Source: Fulvia fulva
Lineage: Eukaryota > Ascomycota > Dothideomycetes > Mycosphaerellales > Mycosphaerellaceae
DNA length: 64,000 nucleotides
Assembly (NCBI RefSeq): GCF_020509005.1
Contig: NC_063012.1
Location: 2,542,001 to 2,606,000, forward strand
Direction of reading: 5' to 3'
Shown here in pieces: positions 1 through 9,916 of this stretch. Under the pieces are notes generated by a model that was not told the DNA's origin, did not search any database, and worked only from the letters and a program-made list of their open reading frames with translations. Position 1 is the stretch's first letter; every line of letters starts with the position of its first letter. The translations under genes and the position numbers were made by a program.

Positions 1-350
1 TAGTAAGGCCGCTACTTCTGCTATCGTGAACCTAGATATACCGGCCTCGACCCCGTATATATTCTTTATAACTCCCGCGGTAAGTAGCGTACCGGCGACG
101 TTAACCGCGAGACACCTATCGCTCTTAACGCTATAACCGACGCGCTAGCCCTCTAGATCGAAGTACTACCCGTTTAGGGAAATGCCTAGCTCCTTAGTAC
201 CGTCGCGCTAAAGGAGTAATATACGAATCTACGAATTATAAACACGAAGAATAAGACTACGAGATATATACCTAAGAGGAAGAATACCTATATATAGTAA
301 TAGCTAAGGGTAACATCTATACGCCTATATATATATATATAACTAACGTA
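1..350 (+). pseudogene. G2 gag 3' end with eroded zinc knuckle
   Basis: In the frame starting at base 1, residues near bases 10-52 resemble a retroviral CCHC knuckle after undoing RIP: YFCYREPRYTGLD fits an ancestral Cys-X2-Cys-X4-His-X4 pattern with Cys-to-Tyr and His-to-Tyr changes. The last expected Cys is not explained by RIP. The rest is a low-complexity Gag-protease linker with several stops. It resumes at 34010, where a retropepsin follows. The TA at 349-350 is the target duplication of the Fot1-like element. The assignment rests on the faint knuckle plus continuity with the downstream G2 pol. Confidence 0.5.
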
Positions 351-419
351 ACGTGCTTTACTACCGAGCGGGCTATACTACCGAGCGGGCCACTTTTACT
401 AAGAACTATACTACTTCTA
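351..419 (+). repeat. Fot1-like left terminal inverted repeat
   Basis: About 69 bp that match the reverse complement of 33941-34009 except for a few C/T changes near the tip. It holds two tandem copies of CTACCGAGCGGGC separated by TATA, a likely double transposase-binding site. The outer end abuts TA, the target duplicated by Fot1/pogo elements. Confidence 0.88.
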
Positions 420-469
420 TAGATATAGCTATATAACTACTATTATAGCGTATATTGTCTTTAAACGAG

Positions 470-1318
470 GCCAAACTGACCTTAGCTATCTAGGCCACGA
501 AACGCGACGCGATAATCACGAATCGACTTGCTATAAAGGTATACGACGCGTCTCGAACTATACTAGGGTATCGATTGAATAGACGACCTCCTCGGGTGAC
601 TACGAGCCTAATTCGAAGAAGCTTATAGAGCTAGAAGAGAGGGTGATACTTAAGTACATACTCGAGCTAAATCTTAGAGGTTTCCCGCTATTAAAGGCTA
701 GTGTACAAGTAATAGCCGATTTATTACTATAAGAGAAGGGTCTTAAGCCCGCTAGTCTTAATTAGACAGACAGGTTTATTAGGCGGCATCGTGAGCTAAA
801 GGTTCATATAACCCGTAGATACGATCGTTAGCGAGCCCTAATAGAAGATCTAGACGTTATCGAGAGGTGGTTCTTACTTATATATAATATAAAGGAGAAG
901 TATAGTATCCTTGACTAGGACACCTATAACTTCGACGAGATAGGGTTTATAATAGGTGTTATTACGTCTTAGAGCGTCGTTACGGGTTTAGAAAGGCGTA
1001 GTAGAAAGAGGAAGGTTGTTCAATAGGGTAATAGAGAATAGGTAATAGTGATTAAGACTATCTATATAGACGGAATAGCCCTCCTACCCTACGTTATCCT
1101 TATAGGCAAATAGCATATTAGTACCTAGTACTAAGACGGTAACTTGGGTCTAGACTAGACAATCGGGCTAATAGAGAACGGCTAGACTAATAATAAGTTC
1201 GGTATACGGTAGCTAGAGCATTTCTAGAAGTATACTATAGCTCGTACGACTAGGGTATAGAGACTGCTTATTATCGATAGCTACGAGAGCTACAACTCGA
1301 AGGCATTCTAGAATCTGT
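470..1318 (+). pseudogene. Fot1-like transposase, N-terminal part (psq HTH, CENP-B HTH, start of DDE)
   Basis: Translation shows a psq-type helix-turn-helix at about 475-560 (RLAIKVYDASRTILGYRL). A CENP-B/Tc5-type DNA-binding region follows at about 630-880 (LEERVILKYILELNLRGFP, later TDRFIRRHRELK and RRYD). The DDE catalytic core then begins with YNFDEIGF near 930 and continues to LLIIDSYESYNS near 1265-1300. These are the standard Fot1/pogo motifs in the correct order. Many in-frame TAG/TAA codons replace Trp and Gln, and one apparent frameshift lies between the psq and CENP-B parts near 590. The gene is cut at NL(C/Y) by insertion of G1 and resumes at 33113. Confidence 0.88.
1314..1318. 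repeat. G1 target-site duplication, left copy
   Basis: TCTGT here matches TCTAT at 33108-33112 after one RIP-type G-to-A change. A 5-bp duplication is normal for Gypsy integrase. It joins the two halves of the Fot1-like transposase in frame. Confidence 0.75.
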
Positions 1319-1502
1319 TATAAGGGCGCGCGTACTATAGGGTCCGAACGAGATAGTTGTTGTTCTACGAAGCTATAAAAGAGGAGCGCGAGGCGCGGCG
1401 AAGTTATAAAGTAAAGCCAAGCCGTACTAACCTAATACGGAAGGTCCGCGGTTTAGCCGGGCCGACGTAGCTATAGTAAGGGGTCACGGGCTACCCGTGA
1501 CA
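1319..1502 (-). repeat. G1 3' LTR (184 bp)
   Basis: Aligns end to end with 32924-33107, both 184 bp in the same orientation. About 14 differences are all C/T or G/A transitions, as RIP predicts. On the minus strand it begins TGTCACGGG and ends in TATA, probably from ...CA by RIP. The first bases form a perfect hairpin: GTCACGGG and CCCGTGAC separated by 3 nt (plus-strand 1483-1501). Confidence 0.88.
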
Positions 1503-1516
1503 GTACCCCCCCTCCC
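1503..1516 (-). other. G1 polypurine tract
   Basis: Plus strand GTACCCCCCCTCCC, i.e. a G-rich purine run ending in GTAC directly before the TG of the 3' LTR on the minus strand. It is the expected primer site for plus-strand synthesis. G2 has the same arrangement (GGGGGGGGTAC) at 43247-43261. Confidence 0.75.
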
Positions 1517-4500
1517 AAAATACGCCTTAGTCCTCTAAGCGTTATATACCTTATAAGGCTACTTGCCTATCGAGCTCTATAATCGCGCGAACGCCTAATT
1601 ATCCTCTAGTGCCCTGTCGTTATCCGATAATATCGTATTCGCTCTATTAAGACTATCCTCGACCGGCTTCCTTCGAGAAACATATTACCTAGTTAGCTAG
1701 CTTACCCTAGACCTAAGTCTGTCTTCGGCTAGTACTCGCGTATAATCCTTGTAACTAAAGTTAGGTATTATTATAGGCTCTATAGGCTCTACTTAAGTAT
1801 CGAATATATACGGAGCAGATTCTATTAGAGGTAAGGCTCGAGGCGACTTATTTATAACGGTGTCTTTCGGAATGACCCTGATCGTATTAAGCCCGAGCAC
1901 CTTAGTAGCTAGTAGGGACTAGTTAGATAGAGCTACGAAGCCTATAGGCGTAGATAACTCCGGCCGGTTATAGTCAAAGTCTATAATAGCGGCGGCTACG
2001 TGTTTAAGTATATCCTCTATAGGTTACTAGGTTTTCCTATCCTCCTCGTTCTAATATCTAGCCTATTTCACCTTATACTCTATATCTACCTTACGCTTAT
2101 ACCCCTTCTTTACCTTACCTACCCGCTTACGGGTATATATATTAAGGATCTTTTCTACCTCGTATATATACGTAGGTACTACTACTATATCGGCTGCTAT
2201 ATTAGCCTCGGTAGTGTTAGGTTCGATAGTTATCGGTAGTAGCGGCGCTAGATACTACCCTTTAAGTAGTAGGAAATCGGGGTGGTCGGCTCGTTATAGT
2301 AGTAAGGTGTAGAAGTAGTTATTAAGTCCTACTAGAGCGTCTAATAGTTTTAGTCGATAAGAGAGTCGAGCCGGCATAACTTCCGTAATCTAGTAAGGGC
2401 CGGCATATCTCCTATCTAGCTTCTTAGATAGTCGAGTCGTACGGATGTTCTTAGTGCTAAGATATACCTAATTACCTACCTTATAGTCTAGAGGAATACT
2501 TCGGTAGCGGTTTGCTACTTCTACTTAGAGAGCTTATAACATTCGTATATTCTCTTAAAGGTGCTTATAAAGCTCGCAAATTCGACGTATAAAGGTTTCT
2601 ACTAATCGCGTATCTAGTCGCTAGAGAGTAGTTAGTCCTCCCTCCTTTCTAGTATTTAGGTCAACTCGCTCTATAAACTTAGGGTTATAGCCTAAGGTAG
2701 CGTAGAACGGCGACATACTAGTAGTCTTAGATAGGTAATTATTGATCGCGAACTAAGCAAGGTATAGCTATTCTACCTAGTTATCCTATACCTTATTAGT
2801 AAATATATAAACATACTGTTCTATCGCCTAGTCAGTACGTTCTAACTGTCTATTAGTTTCTAGGTAATACGAAGAACTTAGCTTACGATTTATACGGAGT
2901 ATCTTATAGAGTTTCTTCTAGAAGGTAGTAACCTACTACTTACTATAGTCTAATATAATAGTATTAGGAAACCCGCGCCGACAGAATATATATTTAAGGA
3001 AAAGCCTTACCGCATTCTATACTATTATCGCGCTAATAGGGATCAGCTCGACTTCCTTAGTAAGCCTATTAGTAACGGTTATAATGTTGTTATAGACTAT
3101 ACCGTCAAGAGTACTATCTAGGAGTCCGATAACGAAGTCGACTATAATGTATTTCTAAGGCCGATTCAGAATAGGAAGTAGCTATAAAAATGCTAGTAGC
3201 TAGGAGTATAGAGATTCTGTTATACGGTAGGTACGGCAATTCGCGGTGTATCTACGTACGGATCTCGCTAATCTAGGCTAGTAGAATTCACGTACTACGA
3301 GTTTATAAGTACGAGCTCGTCCTAGATAGCCTACTACTAGAGCGTTATAGTTTATCTTGATTATCCTAGTCTATAAGGCTTAGTTATTTAGTACCTATAA
3401 GCTCTAGCCGTCGTATTAATTTCGAATATATAGTAGGTCGCTATCTACTTTATAGTATACTAGGTAAATCTTCGCTCTCTATAGTAGTATAGGAGTACGG
3501 TCTTTCTATAGGTCCTTAATCGCGGTCTTAAGCTCGTTATCGGTTACGTACGCCGTCGACACTCGATACTCGAGTTCGGCTTCCCGCTAACTTTTACGCG
3601 TCGCCGGTTATTTAGTAGGCGTATCTCGTTCTATAGGTATAAACTCTTTAGCTTTAGGGTTTAGCTATACTAGTTCCTCTTCTTCCGGCGTATCTTCTAC
3701 TATTACCTATAGTAAGGCGATCTTAAGGAATCGCTTAGGAGGTAGTAATGTCTAATGCTAATGCTAGTTCCGAGTGTCGTCTACCCCCTACGGAAGGTCC
3801 TAGCTACGTCTTGTCAGGCTGTCTAGCTTTGTACCTTAAAGTCCTAGACGGTATATTATCTTAAAGTTAAACTATAATAAGAACTTAGCCTAACGCGCTT
3901 GTTGCCGATTTAGCTACTTTGTCTTTATAAAGTATTCTAGGTTCTTATAGTCGGTATAAATCTTAACTAGCTATAAGTCCTTATTATCTACCTCGTAGGC
4001 GAGCTCGGGTCTCTATTCCTTAAAAGCCTTAATAATAGCTAACAGTTCCTTATTATAGATTTTATAATTGTACTCCTATAGACTTAACTTCTTCGAGTAG
4101 AAGGCTATAGGATGTAGTATACCATTCTCGTTATACTACGAAAGTACGCTAGCGTTTATAAAATCTAAAGAATCTGTCTCTACTACTATTTCCCTACCTA
4201 GTACGTAATGTACGAGCATACCGGCTTTACTAAACGTAGCTTTCAAATTGTCAAAGGCTCGTTAGTAGTCTAGTGACTATTAAATCCTTCTATTCTTATA
4301 ATTACTTAGTCCGTCCGACTTGGTCAGGTTTATAAGAGGAGTAGCTATACGCGAAAATGCTTCGATAAACCGCCTATAGAAGTTAGTAAATCTAAGGAAG
4401 GCCTAGACATCCTTCAGGTTCTTAGGAGCTTCCTATATCTAAATATATTCGAGTTTCTCGGGGTCTATCTCGATGCCGTTAGGGGTTATAATTAGCCTAA

Positions 4501-4892
4501 GATACGTCACCTTCTATTAGTAGAATTCGCTTTTGTCGATGTCTACTATAAGTCCTATATTGCGTAGCTTAGTAAGAACCTTCCGTACGTATTTAATATA
4601 CTCCTCTAAGGTGTTACTAAAGATAAGTACGTCATCTAGGTAGGCCGATATAAAGTCGTCTAGGTGTTCTTATAAGACTCTATTAATGTATAATTAGAAC
4701 GATACTAGTCCGTTATATAAGGCGAATAGTAATACTAGACACTCGTAGATACCGTATCGTGTCGTAAACGCCGTTAACTACTCGTGCCCTTTAGCTATCC
4801 GTAACTTATTAAAGGCTACTATAATGTCTAGCTTCGTAAAGTACTTCTTACCGTATATATAGTTAAGCGTCTCTTATATTAAGGGAATCGGA
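1517..4892 (-). pseudogene. G1 pol, 3' part: RT palm, RNase H, integrase
   Basis: On the minus strand the frame resumes at NRYPIPL next to A1. It shows the RT active site YLDDVLIFSN near 4660-4620, still Asp-Asp. RNase H follows (AFYSKKLS and KELLAIIKAFKE, about 4100-3900). Then come the integrase HHCC region (VVGYLGRARTYKLV, RRYTANCRTYR, about 3380-3220), the integrase core, and a C-terminal domain resembling LDY..GP.. of chromoviruses (about 2430-2250). Stops are frequent. The last ~600 bases before the LTR (about 1517-2100) have no motif I recognise. Confidence 0.82.
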
Positions 4893-4982
4893 TACCGGTT
4901 CTTAATAGATAGATAGATTTGTCATTCCCCTGTTCTAGGACCCTATCCGGCCTATGCAGGTATATATCTATTGTTATGTACA

Positions 4983-5011
4983 AAGGGAAACCCGAATAGG
5001 TGAAAACCCTT
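4983..5011 (-). other. A1 3' UTR hairpin
   Basis: On the minus strand, arms AAGGG and CCCTT enclose an inner ACC/GGT pair with a TTTTC/TT internal loop and a TATTCG tip. The same fold occurs in all family A and B copies near the 3' end, so it is a plausible RT recognition element. Confidence 0.6.
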
Positions 5012-5081
5012 CCCGCCCCCGACTACTCCTTGTCTAGATTAGCTTTCCCTCTGAACGTACGTAGTCCATGTCACTACCCCG

Positions 5082-8000
5082 TTAGCCCCCGCTCCTAGCC
5101 GGTCTCGTCGCGCTGCGTCGTGTCCTCTCTTCCTGCACTGCTCCTACTAGGCGGTACTGTTCTAGCCAGCCCTTCTCTAGTATCCAGTTCGTAATGCGCC
5201 GTAGGTCTTCAGCGTTGTTAAGAAGTGCCCCAATCGTCCGGTTCCTCGCCTTTGCCATCCACTCCCCCCTTCCTAGCGACCACCTCGGACAGACGAGGAG
5301 TGCGTGCCGTACGTTCTGGGAGCGATAGCCGCAGGGGCAGCTAGTATTCGTGTATCCTGGAACCTTCCTCCATGATAGGTACCCCTGGAGGCCGATGTGT
5401 TCGCTTCGCAGTTGGGTTGCTATGCTACTCTGTGCCCTCGTAAGGCGGTAGTGGATGAGCTTCGGGGGGTGCTTGACCGCGGATTTTGTAGCTGACTATT
5501 CCTTAGGTTGTCCCGCTGGCTGAGGGCGTCCACTATGCCCTACAACCTGGTTGTTCCACCTCTCTTTCCATAGTTGCTCTACAAACGATTTCTCACCTTC
5601 CCATTGTGTTGCTAGCTGTTCGTCCCTTGCCCGGTAGTTCGGCTCGTTTCCGGGTCGAATGCCCTTGTGCGCTGGTACTGATTCGCGGGCCCTTGCGACT
5701 GCACTGGCGATGACCTTCTGTACTGGGTACTGTGCCGACTTGCCTAAGTAGGAGGTCCGTAGTCCCTGGATGTATAGGTCGATCGGCGGTATAGCGGTCT
5801 CGTGCTCAAGCATCCTCGTTGGTGTCGACTTATATGCCCCGGTGACCTTCCTTAGGCATTGGTTTTGGATCTTCGCTAGCGGCGCGACGAGTCCCTTCGA
5901 TGGGCAGGCCCTCTCGCCTAAGGACCACACTTGGCTGCCATAGGTAAGGACTGGCCGTACAATAGCCGTATATAGAAGTCGTGACTGCCGGAAGTCCGCC
6001 CCCCATGTGGACGCAGTGAGCCTCTGGCATGATGCCATATTCTGTTCAGCTTTCCGTAATATTGCCTGTACGTGCTTCCTCCACCGTAGCGCCGGGTCCA
6101 CCCATAGTCCGAGGATCCTGAGCTGATTTGCCGGGTTAGTCGTGTGCCCCTGTATCTGGATAGAAGCTTGCATATTGTGGAACCGTGGCCGGCGCGTAAA
6201 GTGTATCAGATTGTACTTTTCTGGGGCAAACCGAGCCCCGTGCCTCCTAGCCCAGTCCTCGCAGATCTTGTGCTTCTCTTCTAGTAGCCTACAGTTCTCC
6301 TCAGTCGAGGAAGACCACGCTAGGATGTTTGTGTCGTCTACGAAGCCGCTCGCAGCGGTGTTCTGGGATTCTAGGGCTGGGAGCAGCGTCGCCATAAAGA
6401 AGAGGAACAGAATAGGTGCTAGCGTTGAGCCTTGCGGGATTCCAGTGTGGACTGCTTGAAATGGGCTTCTGTACTGGCCGACCAGGATCGACGTACTGCG
6501 GTTTTGGAGGTAGGACCGTACGAAGTTGACAAGCCACTCAGGGAGTCCTTTCGACCTTAGGATGTAGAGAAGCCGCGGGTGTGACACGTAGTCGAAGGCT
6601 CCCGATATGTCTAGGCTAAGTAAGGAAGCCACCTTGTCCCTATTCTTATACCAGATGGCCTTTACCTGAGAGGTGATAAGTTCCATCGCGGATAGCGTCG
6701 ATCGCTGTGGGCGCGCACCCATCTGGGTGTCCGGGAGTAGGGAGTGTTCCTCTGCCGCCTCGGAGAGTCTCGTTGCAACCAGCTTCTCAAGCGCCTTCCC
6801 AAGAGTGTTAAGGAGCGCAATTGGGCGGTACGACTTCACCTGCGTATAGTCTTCCTTCTGCGGCTTGCGTAGGACCACTGTCGTCGATTGTTTAAAAGCT
6901 ATCGGGTGGTATCCGGTCTGTAGGCAGGCGTTGAAGATCGCTGCAACTGCTGGGGCTAGTTGATCTCTACACTTCTTTAGTAGCTCGTTTGGGATCCCAT
7001 CCGGCCCCGGGGCTTTCTTCGCCGGCAACTTCCTCAGCACAGCGGTAACTTCTCCCTCGGACACCTCCTGTTGGACCGCGATGCTAGGGGCTAGGGGAGT
7101 AGAGCTGTTTATGTCGCTTAGATCAGCCTCGACTGGGGGTGGGAAGAACTTGCTAGCCAGTAGACGCGCCTTGGCCTCGGGGTCGCTAACCGGGCCACTA
7201 GGCGATTGTAGCGCTAGGATAGAGAAGGAGGGGCCCTGTATAGGGTCCTGTCGGGCCCATTTCGCTAGCTTCTACATCCTCTCTAGCTTGCCGGCGATTT
7301 CTTCCACTGTGGCCCTCCAGCCGACTGCTTTCTCCCTCCGTATTATGGCTTTCTTCTGTTGGCATGCCTCCCTGTATACGTTCCAGGCCTCCTCGCTATG
7401 GCTGCTCGTCCACACCCGGCGGGCTCTCCTTGCTTCTCTTACTACCGCAGTGCACTCCGGCGTCCAGTATGGTTTGGACCATGTCGTTGGTTGGGCAAGC
7501 GGAACGTGAAGTGAGGTCGCTTTTCTTATTTCGTCTGTCAACCCCTGGACTGCTTCGTCTATCTCGTCTTTACTGTTGTATTGCTGCTGCGCGATCTGGA
7601 CTAGCCTCTTGGAGTCATCGAGGTACGCCTGGATGTTGGCCCAGTGGGCCTTTCCCCAGTTTGGCTTAGGGGTTCTCGCTGGTGTGCGTTGTATCTGTGT
7701 CGCAATAGAGGTCCTGACTGGCATGTGGTCTGACGACGCCTCGAGTTCATGTTCGATCCCACAGTAGGTTACCGTGTGGTAGTGGCTATCTGAGATCCAG
7801 GAGAGGTCGATCGTGCCTTGGAGTCCCCCTCTCTTCCAGGTGCCCAGGTCCTTCGGGGTATTGAGGGCAATTGCGTTGCTCGCCATCAAGTCGAGTACTT
7901 CGTCGGCTATAGGGTACGGCTACATAAGGCTTTCCTAGGAAGGGTAGTATATATTGAAGTCTCCTACTACGATATAGCACCCTTGTCTCTTAAGCGTACT

Positions 8001-8399
8001 ATCTAGGTGTCTATAGACCCCTAGGTCGCGGCTAGACCTCGAGGCTGGCGGTTGCATGTATAGGTTGTGTATCCAGGTGCTACCCACGTGGAGGGAGGTA
8101 ATATCGCCCCCGCCTTCTTCGTCTGCGTAGTACACTACCTCCCAGTCGGATTCTAGTATGTCCTTGCTGACATAGAAGCACGTGCGGGGTCTGCCGTCGC
8201 CTCGTAGGCATGTCGTGTAGCCTGGTGACTTGCAGGTCGTTGGTCTCTTATGGTGCGGGTTAATCCATGGCTCCTGGATTGCAAGGACGTGGTGGACGCG
8301 CGGGTCCGCCTCGTGTAGGAAATGGTTCTGGACTATATCCTTGCTATGGTTGACGTTATACTGGATGATGCTAAGCGTGTCGAGGCTAGTCATCGGCAT
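5082..8399 (-). pseudogene. A1 ORF2 (endonuclease-reverse transcriptase) with three nonsense codons
   Basis: Same length and frame as the intact ORF2 of A4, with no indels. Counting from the ATG at 8399, Trp155, Trp376 and Trp968 are each changed from TGG to TAG (codons at 7935-7937, 7272-7274 and 5496-5498). All three are RIP-type. The first stop falls right after the endonuclease GDFN motif, so no full product is possible. The RT region between the second and third stops (YRPIALLN, SLDISGAFD, GIPQGS, GFVDDTN) is uninterrupted. A1 could therefore move only with ORF2 supplied in trans. Confidence 0.92.
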
Positions 8400-9663
8400 C
8401 GACAATCATTTCCTCTGTATCGTCCTGTGTCCTACTGCCCTGTGCGTCCTGGTCTACGCCTATCGGCTGTGTACTAAAGGGGAGCCGGGCCTGGTTAGAT
8501 TCCCTCGCCGCAGCTAGCAGAGCACGTGGCCTCCCGTACGCCCTAGGCTGCGCATCCTTTACATCGTTCTCGGCCCTAGGGCGCTTGTGCCCGACCGCCG
8601 CTAGTTGGTTCCGGTGTGGGCTAGCCTCACGGTCGCCGTAGAATCTTGGGGCGACGGTTCTGTTTGTGATTGCCTTGTTTTTCGCTAGTTTCCGCTGTGG
8701 GCATTCCGCACTATACGATGGGTGGTGCCCCGGACAGTTCGCGCACCGTCTCGTAGTCGATGTACAGTCCCTAGACATATGGTCTCCTGCACAGTTCGAG
8801 CAGGCCTGCTTGTTTGTGCACGTGTAGGTTTGGTGTCCATACTGTTGGCATTTGAAGCATTGGAGGACACGAAAGGATGAGGAGTGCTTTTCTACTGTCT
8901 TGAGGCTGTATTGCCAGACCAGGCCTTGTTCTATCGCTAGATCCGCCGCTTTCGCGTCTTGTAGCCATACTATTAGCGCCGAGGCCTTCTTGCCTTCTGG
9001 CCATTTCCTATGGAGCCAAGTCGCCTTCTGGATTGGAGAGTTAAGAGTGACCGGGTTGTCCTCTTGGAGAGCGCGTAGGTGACCCTGGTTAGTTGGGTCA
9101 AACTCCTTAGGCATGTCGTGGACTAGGATCGTGAATTGTTTCGTTGAGACCTTCGCTGATGCCGCAACCTTAGATGCCCACTGTGGCTGTGCCTCTAGGT
9201 GCCTCCTAGCAGTAGCAGAGCTAGTATAGATCTGTAGAGTGCCGTTGGACTGTTGGTTCACTGCGACCACCCCTGGTTGGTTGATTCGTTGGGCGAGCTC
9301 CTTGTTCGATAGCTTCGCAACTTCGGCCTGGTCTTCCTTTGCTGCAATGCGGATCGTAACTGCATCGTGCGTTGGGCGGGGGCCTGGTATCGATGCCGCG
9401 ACCGATGCCCAGCTATGGGGGTGTTGATTCCGGGTGGCCTTGCTAATCGCCTGGGACGTCGTCCTCATTTCTTGTTGCCCTCGGTGATACGACAGTACAA
9501 GCGCCGTGCGTAGCTGAGTGATCATTACCTGTAGAGACCGGTAAGGGAGCTGATCGTTAGTTTCTATGCTTTTTGCGTCCTCTATAAGTTGCTGCCAGTT
9601 GTCTTGGGGGGGCTTCGCCTGTAGGGCCGTAGGCGCCGTTAGTGCCGTAGCCTGGGCTGCCAT
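8386..9663 (-). CDS. A1 ORF1, Gag-like RNA-binding protein (425 aa)
   Basis: Open from an ATG at 9663 to a TAG at 8386. The C-terminal half has three zinc knuckles: C-X2-C-X4-H-X4-C at 269-282, C-X2-C-X3-H-X4-C at 288-300, and a third at 307-321 (CANCPGHHPSYSAEC). The last ~100 residues are basic then acidic. Such ORF1 proteins of Tad1-type LINEs bind element RNA to form the transposition particle. The stop overlaps the ORF2 start by 8-14 nt. It differs from A4 ORF1 at a few residues (e.g. Ile33 for Met, His314 for Tyr). Confidence 0.9.
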   Translation of the reverse strand: MAAQATALTAPTALQAKPPQDNWQQLIEDAKSIETNDQLPYRSLQVMITQLRTALVLSYHRGQQEMRTTSQAISKATRNQHPHSWASVAASIPGPRPTHDAVTIRIAAKEDQAEVAKLSNKELAQRINQPGVVAVNQQSNGTLQIYTSSATARRHLEAQPQWASKVAASAKVSTKQFTILVHDMPKEFDPTNQGHLRALQEDNPVTLNSPIQKATWLHRKWPEGKKASALIVWLQDAKAADLAIEQGLVWQYSLKTVEKHSSSFRVLQCFKCQQYGHQTYTCTNKQACSNCAGDHMSRDCTSTTRRCANCPGHHPSYSAECPQRKLAKNKAITNRTVAPRFYGDREASPHRNQLAAVGHKRPRAENDVKDAQPRAYGRPRALLAAARESNQARLPFSTQPIGVDQDAQGSRTQDDTEEMIVDADD

Positions 9664-9916
9664 TGCCTAGGAGTTGCCTAATGTAGCTAGGCACCTCCGC
9701 GGCGTTTGGAGCTGAAGAAACAGGGTGAAGAGAGCTTCAAGCTGTCCAGATTGAATGAGGTAGAACTCCCTCAGTCCTAGGGGCAGTGGCCTGCTTTTTA
9801 TATCGTTGGAATGGCCTTGATAAGAGCTTTCGAATGTGTCGTGTTTTGGCGCAGAGATCGATGATTCCCTCTCTTGCTCGCGCGTCGGGTACGGTTAATA
9901 GTAAAGAGACGTTCTC
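9664..9916 (-). promoter_or_regulatory. A1 5' UTR / presumed internal promoter region
   Basis: About 250 bp upstream of ORF1. It is shared with A4 as far as GATTCCCTCTCTT (about 9875). LINE families of this kind carry an internal promoter here, but I see no defined element. The outermost ~40 bp (about 9876-9916) have no match in A2, A3 or A4. Confidence 0.5.

Larger units (their letters stand above)
4909..9916 (-). mobile_element. A1: full-length family A LINE (Tad1-like), lightly RIP-mutated
   Basis: A non-LTR retrotransposon inserted in the G1 RT between IKNR and the following codons. It is flanked by a perfect 16-bp duplication TACCGGTTCTTAATAG (4893-4908 and 9917-9932). It ends at the left in a (GATA)n run, which is (ATCT)n on its own strand, and carries a conserved 3' hairpin. 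ORF1 is open. ORF2 has three nonsense changes. It is nearly identical to A4, and the differences are mainly RIP-type transitions, concentrated in one patch (7916-8015). Its 5' end extends about 40 bp beyond the last sequence shared with A4. Confidence 0.93.

Noticed and set aside
2000..2239. 79-codon plus-strand frame rich in Ile/Leu/Tyr
   Set aside because: Lies antisense to the G1 pol remnant; the residue bias is what TpA-rich RIP-mutated DNA gives.
7081..7509. 142-codon plus-strand frame (also 39019-39447 and parts in A2, A5, A6)
   Set aside because: Antisense to ORF2 of family A; composition follows the sense codons, no independent motif.
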